A DNA stretch of 64,000 bases from Nitrospinota bacterium. Lineage in GTDB: Bacteria > Nitrospinota > Nitrospinia > Nitrospinales > VA-1. Location: assembly GCA_027619975.1 (NCBI GenBank), contig JAQCGX010000005.1, forward strand, positions 45,155-109,154, written 5' to 3'. The notes under the pieces are model-generated. The model was not told the origin of the DNA and ran no database searches. It worked only from the letters and a program-made list of their open reading frames with translations. A program made the translations under genes and the position numbers. Positions within the stretch are counted from its first letter, which is position 1. Each line of letters starts with the position of its first letter. Below are positions 15,160 to 24,555 of the stretch, piece by piece.

Positions 15160-16446
15160 ATGCCTGTAGCTATTGTTTTGGGAATGCAATGGGGGGATGA
15201 AGGAAAGGGGAAGATCATTGATCTTCTTTCCGAGGAAGTGGATATCGTGGCTCGTTACCAAGGGGGCCATAACGCGGGCCATACCATCTGTTTCGACGAT
15301 CATGAGTTTGTCCTGCATCTGATTCCTTCCGGAATTTTCCATCAGGGAAAGTTATGTGTGATTGGCAACGGCGTGGTCATCGACCCTGCCGCACTCATTC
15401 AGGAAATGGAGGAACTGAAAAAAACGGGAATTGACTTGAAAGACCGGTTGGTGTTGAGCGATCGAGCGAACATCATCCTGCCGTATCACACCACATCTGA
15501 CAAAGGCCGTGAAAGTGATGGCAAGTTTCAGAAGATTGGCACGACCGGTCGGGGGATTGGCCCGTCTTACGCAGACAAGATCGCCCGTACAGGCATTCGT
15601 ACCTGCGACTTTCTCGATGAGGACCGTTTGCGTGAACAATTCCACGCCAACTATCAGGAGAAGAAACAGATTCTAAAAAATCTATACGACCACGACCTGC
15701 CCGAATTCGAAACCATGTTTAAGGATCTGCTGAGTTTTCGGGATACCATCCTCGAGTTTATAGATGACACGCACTCCCTGTTGCGGGACGCTATCGGCGA
15801 AAATAAAAAAATATTGTGTGAAGGGGCGCAAGGCACGATGCTCGATGTGGATCATGGCACCTATCCTTTTGTGACCTCTTCCAGCTCGACGGCTGGAGGT
15901 GCTTGCACGGGACTTGGAATTCCACCGACGAAAATCGACCGGGTGGTGGGTGTTGTCAAAGCCTACACCACGCGAGTGGGAGAGGGACCGTTCCCCACGG
16001 AGTTGAACAACGATTGCGGCAACCTTCTGCGTGAAGAGGGCCATGAATTCGGTGCGACTACGGGCCGTCCTAGGCGGTGTGGCTGGTTCGACGCTGTTAT
16101 CGCCAGGTATGCCATCGCTGTCAACGGCATCGAATCGATGGTGCTGACCAAGATCGACGTTCTTGACAAGTTTAAAACCATCAAGGTGTGCACCGGCTAT
16201 GAGCATAAAGGAGTTGTTTATGATGAGATGCCTGCGGATCTTGAACGGTTGGAAAATTGCGAACCCGTGTATACCGAATACGAAGGATGGATGGAAAATA
16301 CGGTGGGCATCACCGATTATGATAAATTACCCGAAAAGGCAAAATTATACATCGAAAGCCTGAGCCAATTATTGAAAACGCCGTTTCTGATGATTTCCAC
16401 CGGACCCGAAAGAAAACACACCATCTGTTTGGGAAAATTATTCTGA
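15160..16446 (+). CDS. purA: Adenylosuccinate synthetase
   Basis: GTP-dependent cytosolic enzyme joining IMP and aspartate to adenylosuccinate, the first committed step of AMP synthesis. The 428 residues match the family. Seen: GMQWGDEGKGKIID near the N-terminus (GTP-binding loop), YQGGHNAGHTI, IGTTGRGIGPSYADK, CEGAQGTMLDVDHGTYPFVT, GPFPTEL, GATTGRPRRCGWFD, and the C-terminal STGPERKHTI. ATG 15160 is chosen for its AGGAG at five bases; an upstream TTG would add four residues. The gene appears monocistronic with its own promoter. Confidence 0.97.
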   Translation: MPVAIVLGMQWGDEGKGKIIDLLSEEVDIVARYQGGHNAGHTICFDDHEFVLHLIPSGIFHQGKLCVIGNGVVIDPAALIQEMEELKKTGIDLKDRLVLSDRANIILPYHTTSDKGRESDGKFQKIGTTGRGIGPSYADKIARTGIRTCDFLDEDRLREQFHANYQEKKQILKNLYDHDLPEFETMFKDLLSFRDTILEFIDDTHSLLRDAIGENKKILCEGAQGTMLDVDHGTYPFVTSSSSTAGGACTGLGIPPTKIDRVVGVVKAYTTRVGEGPFPTELNNDCGNLLREEGHEFGATTGRPRRCGWFDAVIARYAIAVNGIESMVLTKIDVLDKFKTIKVCTGYEHKGVVYDEMPADLERLENCEPVYTEYEGWMENTVGITDYDKLPEKAKLYIESLSQLLKTPFLMISTGPERKHTICLGKLF

Positions 16447-16480
16447 AAGACAGATAAAAATCTCCTTTAAAATAGGGTTT

Positions 16481-16499
16481 GGGGAGGTTTTACCTCCTC
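16481..16499. terminator. Hairpin downstream of purA
   Basis: GGGGAGGT and ACCTCCTC form an eight-base stem with a three-base loop about 35 bases after the purA stop, including one G-U pair. No U-tract follows, so termination is uncertain. The rest of the 403-base spacer 16447-16849 becomes AT-rich and shows no gene. Confidence 0.4.
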
Positions 16500-16849
16500 G
16501 GGTTCCCCCTTGACCGGGAGGAGAATCTCTAAACTCCTGCCCATTCCATTAAAAGAATAAACGCCTCGTATCTAAACAGTTGCAACCCGAAGACACTCCC
16601 ACCTTCACTTTTTTCCGACTTTCAAACTTGATTCAATTAGAAACTCAACCCCACCCATATTTACTGGTGGGGATCAACAATGGTTAGATTTGTTGCCTTA
16701 AAAGTGCTATAAGAATGCCGTATTTATGGTTTTTTTCGAATAAAAGAGCCAATTTAAAAGATCTCTTTGAAGAAAGTAGGTTGGAAAGCCGCCTATTCTC
16801 TTTTTAAACAATATGTTCAATTAGTTCAAAAAAATGAGAAGGCTGAGAT

Positions 16850-17599
16850 ATGAAATTAGTATTATCAAAAAATATATCTGAGAAAAATACTTCATTCACA
16901 TCTGGGATTAAAATTCTTTCCTTTTTGGTCCTATTGATATTGTTTTCTGCTTGTGCGGGCAGTTCTGCAAAGTATTCAATTGATACGCTAGAAAGAAATC
17001 GCGGGCAAACCAAAATAGTCTTTATGCCTTTAGATTTGCAACTTTATGAAATTTCTGTCGGTGGAGTTCCTGAATTAAAAGCTGAGTGGACTGAAAAAGG
17101 CAAAAAGAATGTTAGTGGCGCGGTTCAGGAATTTCTTGGGGATAAGCAGAATATTTCCCTTGCTCAATACAATTCAAGCGACAATGAAACGGAGGCTCAA
17201 TCTCAACTTTTTAGACTGTTTGGCGTGGTGGGAGAAGCTATCTTTTTGCATTACCACAGTCCAGTAAACACCTTGCCCAGTAAAAAAGAATTTCAATGGT
17301 CCTTGGGCGATACTACAGATGTAGTTCGCAATGAATATGATGCAGATTATGCCTTTTTTATTCGCATGAGCGATCAATTTTCAAGTGGGGGGCGTGTCGC
17401 TCTTGGAATCGTTACGGCGGTATTGTTTAATTATGTTCCCCCTACGGGGCTACAAACAGGATATGCATATGTAGTTGATCTAAACACAGGCGAAGTGGTT
17501 TGGTTTAATTTTCTGCAAAGCGGAAATTTTGGAGATGTACGGGAGCCGGAATCTGCCAAGAAAGCTATTAGCACTCTCTTGGCTGAATTTCCCAAATGA
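16850..17599 (+). CDS. Uncharacterised lipoprotein, first gene of an M48-protease operon
   Basis: A 249-residue exported lipoprotein with an N-terminal hydrophobic signal and the lipobox LFSAC (cysteine at about 36). No named family is recognised. The mature part has a mixed alpha/beta look. Conserved-looking stretches are DYAFFIRMSDQFSSGGRVAL near 165-185 and GYAYVVDLNTGEVVWFN near 205-225, reminiscent of lipoproteins with a VDL-x-TG-x-VVW strand pair. It overlaps the M48 protease start by four bases (ATGA), so the two are translationally coupled. The region is clearly more AT-rich than purA and cstA on either side. Confidence 0.75.
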   Translation: MKLVLSKNISEKNTSFTSGIKILSFLVLLILFSACAGSSAKYSIDTLERNRGQTKIVFMPLDLQLYEISVGGVPELKAEWTEKGKKNVSGAVQEFLGDKQNISLAQYNSSDNETEAQSQLFRLFGVVGEAIFLHYHSPVNTLPSKKEFQWSLGDTTDVVRNEYDADYAFFIRMSDQFSSGGRVALGIVTAVLFNYVPPTGLQTGYAYVVDLNTGEVVWFNFLQSGNFGDVREPESAKKAISTLLAEFPK

Positions 17600-18756
17600 T
17601 GTTCTTTAAGAGAAGATTATTCGTTTTATTTTTATTTATTGTTGCCGGTTGTGCCTCTATTCAAGAAACCTCCTCTCTTGCACCGGGTGAGCAGCCAGAA
17701 AAGGCTTCCATTGAAGCGGGTCTTTGGATGCAGGTAGAAAAAATTGAAAGGGAAACTCAGCGCTCTGGCCGGTTGGTTAAAGATCCAAAATTGAATGATT
17801 ATGTTAAAAAAATTGTTTGTGATCTGGCAGGCGAATACTGTTCGGACATTCGAGTTTATATCCTCGATCTAAACTTTTTTAATGCCGGTATGTACCCCAA
17901 TGGAATGATGCATGTCAATACAGGATTATTGCTCCGTACCCAAAGTGAAGCTCAACTGGCGGCGGTATTGGGTCATGAAATAACCCATTATGTCAAACAG
18001 CACAGTTTAAAACGTTTTGTGGATTCACAAACGAAAGCCGATGCACTGGCTGTTTTAAGCGTTCCGTTGGGTGGCGTAGGACTTGGCGGTGTAACGCCTC
18101 TTATAGGTTTGGCAACCATGGGAACTATAGCTGCTTACAGCCGGGATCATGAACGGGAGGCGGATATGGGAGGATTAGAGTTTCTTGTGAAATCGGGCTA
18201 TTCTCCTGGTGGTGCTCCTGAGATTTGGGAAAATATCATTAAAGAAAATGAAGTTGAGAGTGAAGGGGCCACGAGCTTTTTTTTTGCATCGCATCCTCAG
18301 CCTGAAGAACGGATCGAAAATTTGCGCAAACAGGCTAAGGAAATGTCTCTAAAGGGGACACCCAAAATTGGAGAAAAGGAACATTTAGAAGTCATTTCCG
18401 AATTGCGCGGCGAATGGTTCAATCAGGAATTATTGAGACGCAAGTTTAAGCAAAGTGAATTGGTTTTGCAAAACCTGTCCTCTTCCAAAATTTATCCCGG
18501 CGAGCTTCATTTTTTCAAGGGCGAATTAATACGGATGCAGGCAGAGGAAGACTATGTCTCTCGATCCATTGAATATTATCAAAAAGCGATTGAAATGGAC
18601 GGTTCCGATCCTCGGCCCCGGCAAGCAATTGGCTTGATGCTGATGAAAACGGATCAAAAAGTTCGAGCGGCGGAAAATTTGGAGATGTACTTAAAGCTCA
18701 AGCCTAACGCTGATGATGCTTCTATTATTAAAAGTTATCTAACACGCCTGAGGTGA
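17596..18756 (+). CDS. M48-family zinc metalloprotease lipoprotein with C-terminal TPR-like region
   Basis: Periplasmic membrane-anchored protease of the M48 (BepA/LoiP-like) group, which in other bacteria controls outer-membrane protein or lipoprotein quality. The signal ends at lipobox IVAGC. The catalytic HEXXH is GHEITHYVKQHS near residue 131, with the third ligand region YSRDHEREADMGG about 55 residues later. The segment NAGMYPNGMMHVNTGLLLR precedes it. After the catalytic domain, about 275-386, short helical repeats (YYQKAIEMDGSDPRPRQAIG) look TPR-like. The 386 residues are somewhat shorter than BepA. Coupled to the upstream lipoprotein by a four-base overlap; the next gene starts eight bases after its stop. 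Confidence 0.9.
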   Translation: MMFFKRRLFVLFLFIVAGCASIQETSSLAPGEQPEKASIEAGLWMQVEKIERETQRSGRLVKDPKLNDYVKKIVCDLAGEYCSDIRVYILDLNFFNAGMYPNGMMHVNTGLLLRTQSEAQLAAVLGHEITHYVKQHSLKRFVDSQTKADALAVLSVPLGGVGLGGVTPLIGLATMGTIAAYSRDHEREADMGGLEFLVKSGYSPGGAPEIWENIIKENEVESEGATSFFFASHPQPEERIENLRKQAKEMSLKGTPKIGEKEHLEVISELRGEWFNQELLRRKFKQSELVLQNLSSSKIYPGELHFFKGELIRMQAEEDYVSRSIEYYQKAIEMDGSDPRPRQAIGLMLMKTDQKVRAAENLEMYLKLKPNADDASIIKSYLTRLR

Positions 18757-18764
18757 AGTAAAGG

Positions 18765-19367
18765 ATGTCTAAAACAAAAATATGTTGCGTCTTAATTTTT
18801 TTACTTTCCCTCACCGGTTGTATGGTGAAATATAATTTTGTGGAAAATAAAAGAATAACCATCGCCGAAACCTATAGTGTTGAACCCCAAATCACCTGGA
18901 GTGGCAAAACAATTGACAATAACCATATGTGGACCCTCAATGGACCTAATTTGGAACGGATTGTGTTTTTAAATAATATAAAGGATGGAGAGACATTATT
19001 TAAGAATGAGAAATCCCAACCTTTTAAAAAAGGATTGAACATTATCGAGCTCGCCGAGCTGTTTTCCAATTCCATGCAAAAAGATGGAAAGTGGCTGAAA
19101 GTAAAAACCCTGAATCTGCAACCTAAAAATTTTGGACCCTTTGATGGGTTTAACTTTGAAACGACTATGGTTAGTGAAAAAGGATTGGCCTATAGGGGCC
19201 TGGTTTCTGGGGCAGTGATTGAGGAGGAACTTTTTTTGGTTTTTTATTTAGCAGTCGAAATGCATTATTATCCAAAACATATTGAACATTTTAAAAATAT
19301 GCTTTCATCCATTCAAAAGGTAAAAGGAAGTAAGCAGGTTAAGACAGGAAAGAATGACGAAATATGA
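18765..19367 (+). CDS. Uncharacterised lipoprotein, third gene of the M48-protease operon
   Basis: A 200-residue lipoprotein with signal ending in lipobox LSLTGC (cysteine at 19). The mature part begins MVKYNFVENKRITIAETYSV. No family is recognised. The body is predicted beta-rich and contains PFDGFNFETTMVSEKGLAYR followed by a hydrophobic strand EEELFLVFYLAVEMHYY. It lies eight bases after the protease gene with no space for a separate promoter, so all three products are probably made together and act at the inner leaflet of the outer membrane, which is inference. Composition is AT-rich like the rest of the operon. Confidence 0.75.
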   Translation: MSKTKICCVLIFLLSLTGCMVKYNFVENKRITIAETYSVEPQITWSGKTIDNNHMWTLNGPNLERIVFLNNIKDGETLFKNEKSQPFKKGLNIIELAELFSNSMQKDGKWLKVKTLNLQPKNFGPFDGFNFETTMVSEKGLAYRGLVSGAVIEEELFLVFYLAVEMHYYPKHIEHFKNMLSSIQKVKGSKQVKTGKNDEI

Positions 19368-19564
19368 TTGGAACGAAGATTATTTTACTTAAACAAAAAT
19401 CAAAATATTAAACCCCCCTTCTTTTTCAAACTCTCTTTAATTCTCTAAATTGTCTATTGAGGTTCCACGCTAATGGGTTCCTGTTTTAAATTGCTTTAAG
19501 AGCTTAAATACAGCGGGAACAATGATTTCTGTTAAAGAGGTTCTGTTAATATTTAATCTTATAC

Positions 19565-19570
19565 TATAAT
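19565..19570 (+). promoter_or_regulatory. TATAAT -10 box candidate before cstA
   Basis: A perfect TATAAT lies about 73 bases before the cstA start in an AT-rich spacer (19368-19642) that holds no gene. No convincing -35 was found at 16-18 bases, so confidence is limited. Confidence 0.35.
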
Positions 19571-19642
19571 ATTATTGTAATCTCAGAACCCTATTTTTAA
19601 TGTAAGGGTTGGGTCGATTAATTCTTTTCTGTCTTATTCGAA

Positions 19643-21352
19643 ATGTTGACTATCGTCATACTCATCGGTTCCATCCTGTTTTTTTATTTCGTCGGCTATA
19701 AGTTTTACGCGGGCCGACTCGACCGGGAAGTGATCCAACCGGACGATACCCAAACGACTCCCGCTGTTTCCCAAAAAGATGGCGTCGATTTTGTCCCCAG
19801 CAAGCCGTTGGTGCTGTTCGGGCATAACTTTGCGTCCATCGCTGGAGCCGGTCCCGTCATCGGCCCCATCATCGCCATGCACTATTTCGGCTGGGGGCTG
19901 ACACTGGTCTGGATTCTGATTGGCAATGTTTTTATCGGCGCGGTGCACGACTACATCACTTTGATGATCTCCGTCCGCAACCGGGGAAGTTCCATCGCCG
20001 AGATCGCTGAAAGTTCGATGGGAATTCGCGCCAAGTCCGTGTTCGCCATTTTCCTGGTACTTGCCATGTTGCTGGTGGTGGCGGTGTTTGGCGTGGTCGC
20101 CGCGAAAACTCTCATCGCTCAGCCGGAGATGGTGTTTCCCACATTTGCCATTATTCCTGTGTCCATGATTCTGGGGTGGGTGATTTACCAAAAAAACGGC
20201 AACCTGGCAGTCGCCTCGGCGATTGCAGTGGCGGTGTTGATTTTGAACATTTATATCGGATTCAAATTTCCCATCCCTTTGCCTGATGAAGGCGTGTTGG
20301 GGCTTTCACCTTTGATGTTCTGGTTCGTGGCCTTGATGCTCTATGCCGGGGTGGCGTCTGTGCTTCCGGTGCAGATCCTGCTCCAGCCCAGGGATTACTT
20401 ATCCACGTATATTTTATTTGGCTCGATGACCCTCGCGATTCTGGGTTTGCTGTGGGTGCATCCAGAGATCAACACTCCGGTTTTCAGAGGCGCTGTTTCC
20501 GATGTTCAAGGGCCGGTGTGGCCGATGCTGTTTGTTCTGGTGGCCTGCGGCGCGGTTTCCGGGTTCCATTCGCTGGTGGCAGGGGGAACGACGTCCAAAC
20601 AGTTGGCGACGGAATTGCACGGCAAGCCGATCAGTTACGGCGGCATGCTGACGGAGGGCGTGGTCGCGGTGGTCACGGTTCTATTGGTCGGCGGCGGGTT
20701 GTACTGGGTGGCTCCAGCCGGGGGCGGGATCGATATGGCGACGCTCGGGTTTCGTGAAACCCTCAATTCGGGCGGATGGATTCTGGCGTTTGGCAATGGC
20801 TTCGGCAACGTGGTGCATCAGATGCTGCCGATACTGAGTTTCACCTTTGCCTCGATGATCGCGGTTCTGGCCCTCAACACCTTTGTGTTGACGACGCTGG
20901 ATACGGCGGTTCGCGTCACCCGCTTCATCGTGCAGGAGTCTCTGGGGCCAAAGGTTCCGGTGTTTCAGAATAAATATGTGACGACGGTTGCGGTTATTTT
21001 TCTGGCTTATCTGATCGGCGCGACCGAAAGCTGGCAACAGATCTGGCCTATTTTTGGGGCGACCAACCAGCTCATCGCCGCAGTGGCCTTGATGGTCTGC
21101 TCTACCTATCTGATGGCGGCCAAGAAACCGACGAAATACACTCTTTACCCGGCAGTATTCATGATCATCACTACCATCGGGGCGCTGGCCTGGCAGGGCT
21201 ATAAATTTCTGAGCGCGCCTGAGCCCAACTATTTCCTTGGAATTGCGGCAATGGTGCTTATTGCTCTGGCGATATTTGTGGGCAGTGAAGGCATGCGGGG
21301 GCTTAAGGGCGGTTCGGTGCAAGAACTCAAACCCGCCCCCTTCGAAGCCTGA
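19643..21352 (+). CDS. cstA: CstA-family carbon-starvation peptide/pyruvate transporter
   Basis: Polytopic inner-membrane transporter of the CstA family, which imports peptides or pyruvate. The 569 residues form about 15-16 hydrophobic segments and correspond to the shorter CstA type rather than the 700-residue E. coli form. Recognisable: FGHNFASIAGAGPVIGPIIA near residue 60, the following HDYITLMISVRNRGSSIAEI, GFHSLVAGGTTSKQL, TFASMIAVLALNTFVLTTLD and WPIFGATNQLIAA. The substrate cannot be assigned from sequence. It is followed after 103 bases by an Fe-S scaffold gene; a weak hairpin (CCGGC/GCCGG, 21415-21430) may end its transcript. Confidence 0.93.
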   Translation: MLTIVILIGSILFFYFVGYKFYAGRLDREVIQPDDTQTTPAVSQKDGVDFVPSKPLVLFGHNFASIAGAGPVIGPIIAMHYFGWGLTLVWILIGNVFIGAVHDYITLMISVRNRGSSIAEIAESSMGIRAKSVFAIFLVLAMLLVVAVFGVVAAKTLIAQPEMVFPTFAIIPVSMILGWVIYQKNGNLAVASAIAVAVLILNIYIGFKFPIPLPDEGVLGLSPLMFWFVALMLYAGVASVLPVQILLQPRDYLSTYILFGSMTLAILGLLWVHPEINTPVFRGAVSDVQGPVWPMLFVLVACGAVSGFHSLVAGGTTSKQLATELHGKPISYGGMLTEGVVAVVTVLLVGGGLYWVAPAGGGIDMATLGFRETLNSGGWILAFGNGFGNVVHQMLPILSFTFASMIAVLALNTFVLTTLDTAVRVTRFIVQESLGPKVPVFQNKYVTTVAVIFLAYLIGATESWQQIWPIFGATNQLIAAVALMVCSTYLMAAKKPTKYTLYPAVFMIITTIGALAWQGYKFLSAPEPNYFLGIAAMVLIALAIFVGSEGMRGLKGGSVQELKPAPFEA

Positions 21353-21455
21353 GTTTATTGGTTTTTCCCACGGAATATATTATGATGAGGCATCGATTCA
21401 GTGATACATTTATCCCGGCCCACGAGCCGGATTTTGAATTAAAGGATTTTGTTCC

Positions 21456-22127
21456 ATGAAACTCAGTGAAATTTTAGCGGCGCGGGAAAAGGCCAAGGAA
21501 AAAACAGTTGCCCAGAATTTAGGCACTCCACTTCCAACGCGGCCCGCTTCCACAAAATCAGCGCTCAAGGTGGTTCGTACCAGGGAAACCCCCAACGCCG
21601 ATGCGCTTCAATATGTCATCAACGCGCAGATCCTCGATCACGGCAACAAATCCTATGCGAAAAAATCCGATTGTGATGGCGACAAGCTCGGGCAATCTTT
21701 GTTTGAAATGCGCGGTGTTAAAAATATTTATATCATGGATAATTTTATCACCGTGACCAAGGACCCTGAGATCGGCTGGAACCCGCTGAAAGATCAGATT
21801 TGGAAAACCATCGACAAGCAGGTGACCATTTACCAGACCGCAGACAAAGCCGCACTGGCCAAGATCGACGTCACAAACTTCCCGGCGTTACCCAAAGAAG
21901 ATAAATTGAAAGCCATCGAAATGGTGCTGGACCGATCCATTCGTGCGAACCTGGCGCGGGACGGTGGGGGCGTGGAAGTCAAAGGCCTCGAAGACAATGT
22001 GGTCAGTATTGAGTACCACGGCGCCTGCGGAAGTTGCGCCACCTCCAGCACAGGAACCCTGCAATACATCCAGACTCAATTCAAACAGCAACTCCATTCC
22101 GATTTGACCGTCAAGCCGGTTAAATAA
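21456..22127 (+). CDS. Nfu-type iron-sulfur scaffold/carrier protein
   Basis: Cytosolic protein for Fe-S cluster assembly or transfer. The 223 residues have a basic N-terminal extension (about 1-40), an Nfu N-terminal domain (about 42-130, with MRGVKNIYIMDNFITVTKD), and a C-terminal NifU-like domain (about 145-220). The last carries the cluster-binding CxxC in GACGSCATSS after RDGGGVEVKGLEDNVVSIEY. The family usually works as a homodimer bridging one [4Fe-4S] cluster. No isc or suf genes are in the window. It converges on asmA with only 19 bases between the stops. Confidence 0.9.
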   Translation: MKLSEILAAREKAKEKTVAQNLGTPLPTRPASTKSALKVVRTRETPNADALQYVINAQILDHGNKSYAKKSDCDGDKLGQSLFEMRGVKNIYIMDNFITVTKDPEIGWNPLKDQIWKTIDKQVTIYQTADKAALAKIDVTNFPALPKEDKLKAIEMVLDRSIRANLARDGGGVEVKGLEDNVVSIEYHGACGSCATSSTGTLQYIQTQFKQQLHSDLTVKPVK

Positions 22128-22146
22128 CGTTTTCCCGATTCCAGTC

Positions 22147-24396
22147 CTAGTTGGTAGAATTTTTCTGAGGTAGAGGGATTTGAAAGAGGTTTTTGAGAAT
22201 ATCGGCGGGTTTTTTGATCATCGATTTCTGTGCCAGTAACTCGAATTCCGGCTTGTCCAGTGTTCCGGTCACTTTGAAATAGGTTTCCAGAACGCCACCT
22301 TTTTTGCCCCCCGTTAGGATTTGTCCCAGCAAAGGCACCGCTTTCACCAGACCATCGATCATTTGCAGAGGCATGGCTTTGATTTCCGCCCTTAACTTGC
22401 CAGTCGGCAGGTCCGCTTTTCCAACAATGAACATTTTCAATTGCGGCCCATCCATTTTGAAGTATTTTGTAAGCAGCAGTCCGTTGCTGATTTGAAAATC
22501 TCCACCGATGAATTTGTACTCCAGCCCATGTTTTCTGGCATCCAAAGCGGTGGACGGGTTCAGCAAAACCAGCAGGGCTTTCAGGCCCTCGATTTTTTGA
22601 AACCTGCCGTCGGCAATATCCAGATTCAAATTTCCTGAAAGTCCACGCGTGAAAGGAGAGAATTTTTTCATTTTCTTTTCCTGACTGTTTTCAGGTCGCA
22701 ACCGTCCATTGAATTTTCCTGAAAAACGCACCGACCCGGAAGCAGACTGCTGGGATAGATCCTCGGCTTGCAGTTGATCTCCCTTGATATTGAGGGCGTA
22801 AGTTTCCTGGACCGAGTTAAAGTTGCCAGTGAGTCGAATCTCACCATTTTTCGGCCAGATTTTTCCATCGACCAACCGGAGATTTTCAGGGGTGATGCGG
22901 AACAATCCCCAGGCTTTTTTTAAAGGGATGTTCCGGATCGTCAGCCGTGCCGCTTTTACTTCAGCCATTGTCAAGGCAGGCGTGCCGTCCTTCATATGCA
23001 GGGTGGCGCGGGCTATCTGTTGCGGAAAATCCGGGTGGGCCCAGGCCATATTTTCCGCCTCGGCGGACCCGCTCCATTGGAGGCCGGAGTAGTCGGCGGT
23101 ATTTTTAGAAAAAGCAACCGGACCCTTGAGTTTAAAAGAGCCGAAACCCTTGCCCTGGGACGGCAGTCCATTATTTTTGTCAGCCAAATGCATTAAAGAA
23201 AAATCCATTTCTTTAAAGGTAATATCCGATTCCATCGCCAGTGAAAGCCTGTCCCTGGTGGACCGGGAAAACCGGAAATTGCCATCTTCCTGAAACTCGC
23301 CGCCAAAAATTTCTCCGTGAAACTTTTGCTTTAGAAAATCATCTTTCCAACTCCCTTCTCCTTCCAGTCGGGCGAGCGTCAATTTCCCTTCCCTGGCCTG
23401 ATAAACGGCTTCGCTGATTTGGACTTTGAAATCCATCCGCGCATTTTTCTGCAGGGAGTCGAAGTTTTCAACGTCATTAATGGGGAGGTCAAAGTGCAGT
23501 GAAATTTTTTCGAGTTTGCCTTCTTTCAATTGATCCGGAAACTGGAAACCGGGAAGGTATTTTTCAATTGTTTTCAACTCGGTAACACTCAAAGGCAAGG
23601 AAGTTAAATCGGCGACCACAAGCAGGGGATTTTGGGAGTCAGTTGTTAACCGGCCATTGCCCTGGAATTTCAGCGGGGCGATTGCCAGTTGCAAAGAGTC
23701 GATGCGGGCTTCCATTTGACCGGGAGCCGGGCGGTTGAGGTTCATGAGAAAAGAAACGCTTATCGGAACTGTGCGGGCAGGGGAAGATTCAGTGGATTTT
23801 TGCAGCAATAAAATTTGCCCGTTGCTTATTTCAATATTTTGAATAGTAAGGTTCATTTCCTTAAGAATCTTTTCGAAGTTTTCAGCTTTAGTCTTCGGTT
23901 TAAAAATAGGTTGCGGAACTTGACTCTGACGAGGAATCTGACCCGAACCGTGATCCGGCTTTTGACCCAGACCTTGATCTTTCTCATCGTCTTTTGTGGA
24001 TTCCCTTGGTGCTGGAAGTGGAAATTTTTGCTGGCTGGAGGATGTCAGGTCGATCGTTATGACGGGATTGACGATGGTGGCTTTTTTAATTTTGACCTGT
24101 TTTTGCAATAGCGGTTTCAACTCCGCCAGCAGATAAATTTTTTCTGCGTAAAAAATATCTTTGCCTCCGTCTTTGGAAAGAAAACGCAGGCCATTGCATC
24201 GGAAACCCAGGCCGTGGGTGAATTCCAGATTCAGGGATTTCAATTCCACCGTCATCCCTGTGGCTTTCGACAGTCGGGCGGTGATGGGTTCGCGGAATCG
24301 ATCCAGATCGATGAAGGTGATCAACACCAAGCAGAGACCCAATAGCAGGAGGAGGACTGCAATCGCTCCTAGAAAAATTTTCAGAAAGGATTTCAC
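22147..24396 (-). CDS. AsmA family outer-membrane-biogenesis protein
   Basis: A 749-residue protein with one N-terminal membrane anchor (about residues 6-30) followed by the AsmA-type N-terminal domain (ITFIDLDRFREPITARLSKA then TGMTVELKSLNLEF). It has a long beta-rich periplasmic part ending in a C-terminal AsmA_2-like region (GLKALLVLLNPSTAL, LPTGKLRAEIKAMPLQMIDG, LLGQILTGGKKGG). AsmA proteins belong to the bridge-like lipid-transfer superfamily linked to phospholipid transport to the outer membrane. A low-complexity Gln/Asp/Lys stretch lies near residue 135-150. It is divergent from the ABC export operon; a 159-base shared spacer separates them. Confidence 0.88.
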   Translation of the reverse strand: MKSFLKIFLGAIAVLLLLLGLCLVLITFIDLDRFREPITARLSKATGMTVELKSLNLEFTHGLGFRCNGLRFLSKDGGKDIFYAEKIYLLAELKPLLQKQVKIKKATIVNPVITIDLTSSSQQKFPLPAPRESTKDDEKDQGLGQKPDHGSGQIPRQSQVPQPIFKPKTKAENFEKILKEMNLTIQNIEISNGQILLLQKSTESSPARTVPISVSFLMNLNRPAPGQMEARIDSLQLAIAPLKFQGNGRLTTDSQNPLLVVADLTSLPLSVTELKTIEKYLPGFQFPDQLKEGKLEKISLHFDLPINDVENFDSLQKNARMDFKVQISEAVYQAREGKLTLARLEGEGSWKDDFLKQKFHGEIFGGEFQEDGNFRFSRSTRDRLSLAMESDITFKEMDFSLMHLADKNNGLPSQGKGFGSFKLKGPVAFSKNTADYSGLQWSGSAEAENMAWAHPDFPQQIARATLHMKDGTPALTMAEVKAARLTIRNIPLKKAWGLFRITPENLRLVDGKIWPKNGEIRLTGNFNSVQETYALNIKGDQLQAEDLSQQSASGSVRFSGKFNGRLRPENSQEKKMKKFSPFTRGLSGNLNLDIADGRFQKIEGLKALLVLLNPSTALDARKHGLEYKFIGGDFQISNGLLLTKYFKMDGPQLKMFIVGKADLPTGKLRAEIKAMPLQMIDGLVKAVPLLGQILTGGKKGGVLETYFKVTGTLDKPEFELLAQKSMIKKPADILKNLFQIPLPQKNSTN

Positions 24397-24555
24397 TCTT
24401 ATCGGACCACCGGATCAACAGGGTTGGAGGGGAAGGCCAAAGCCTCGCGGCTGGAAGACTTGTCTTTAAAATATCACGAACGCCAGATTTTAGTAAATAA
24501 TCATATTTTCAGTATGTTATGATTTAATTAATCTCAATAAAGGAAGCAATGTTTG

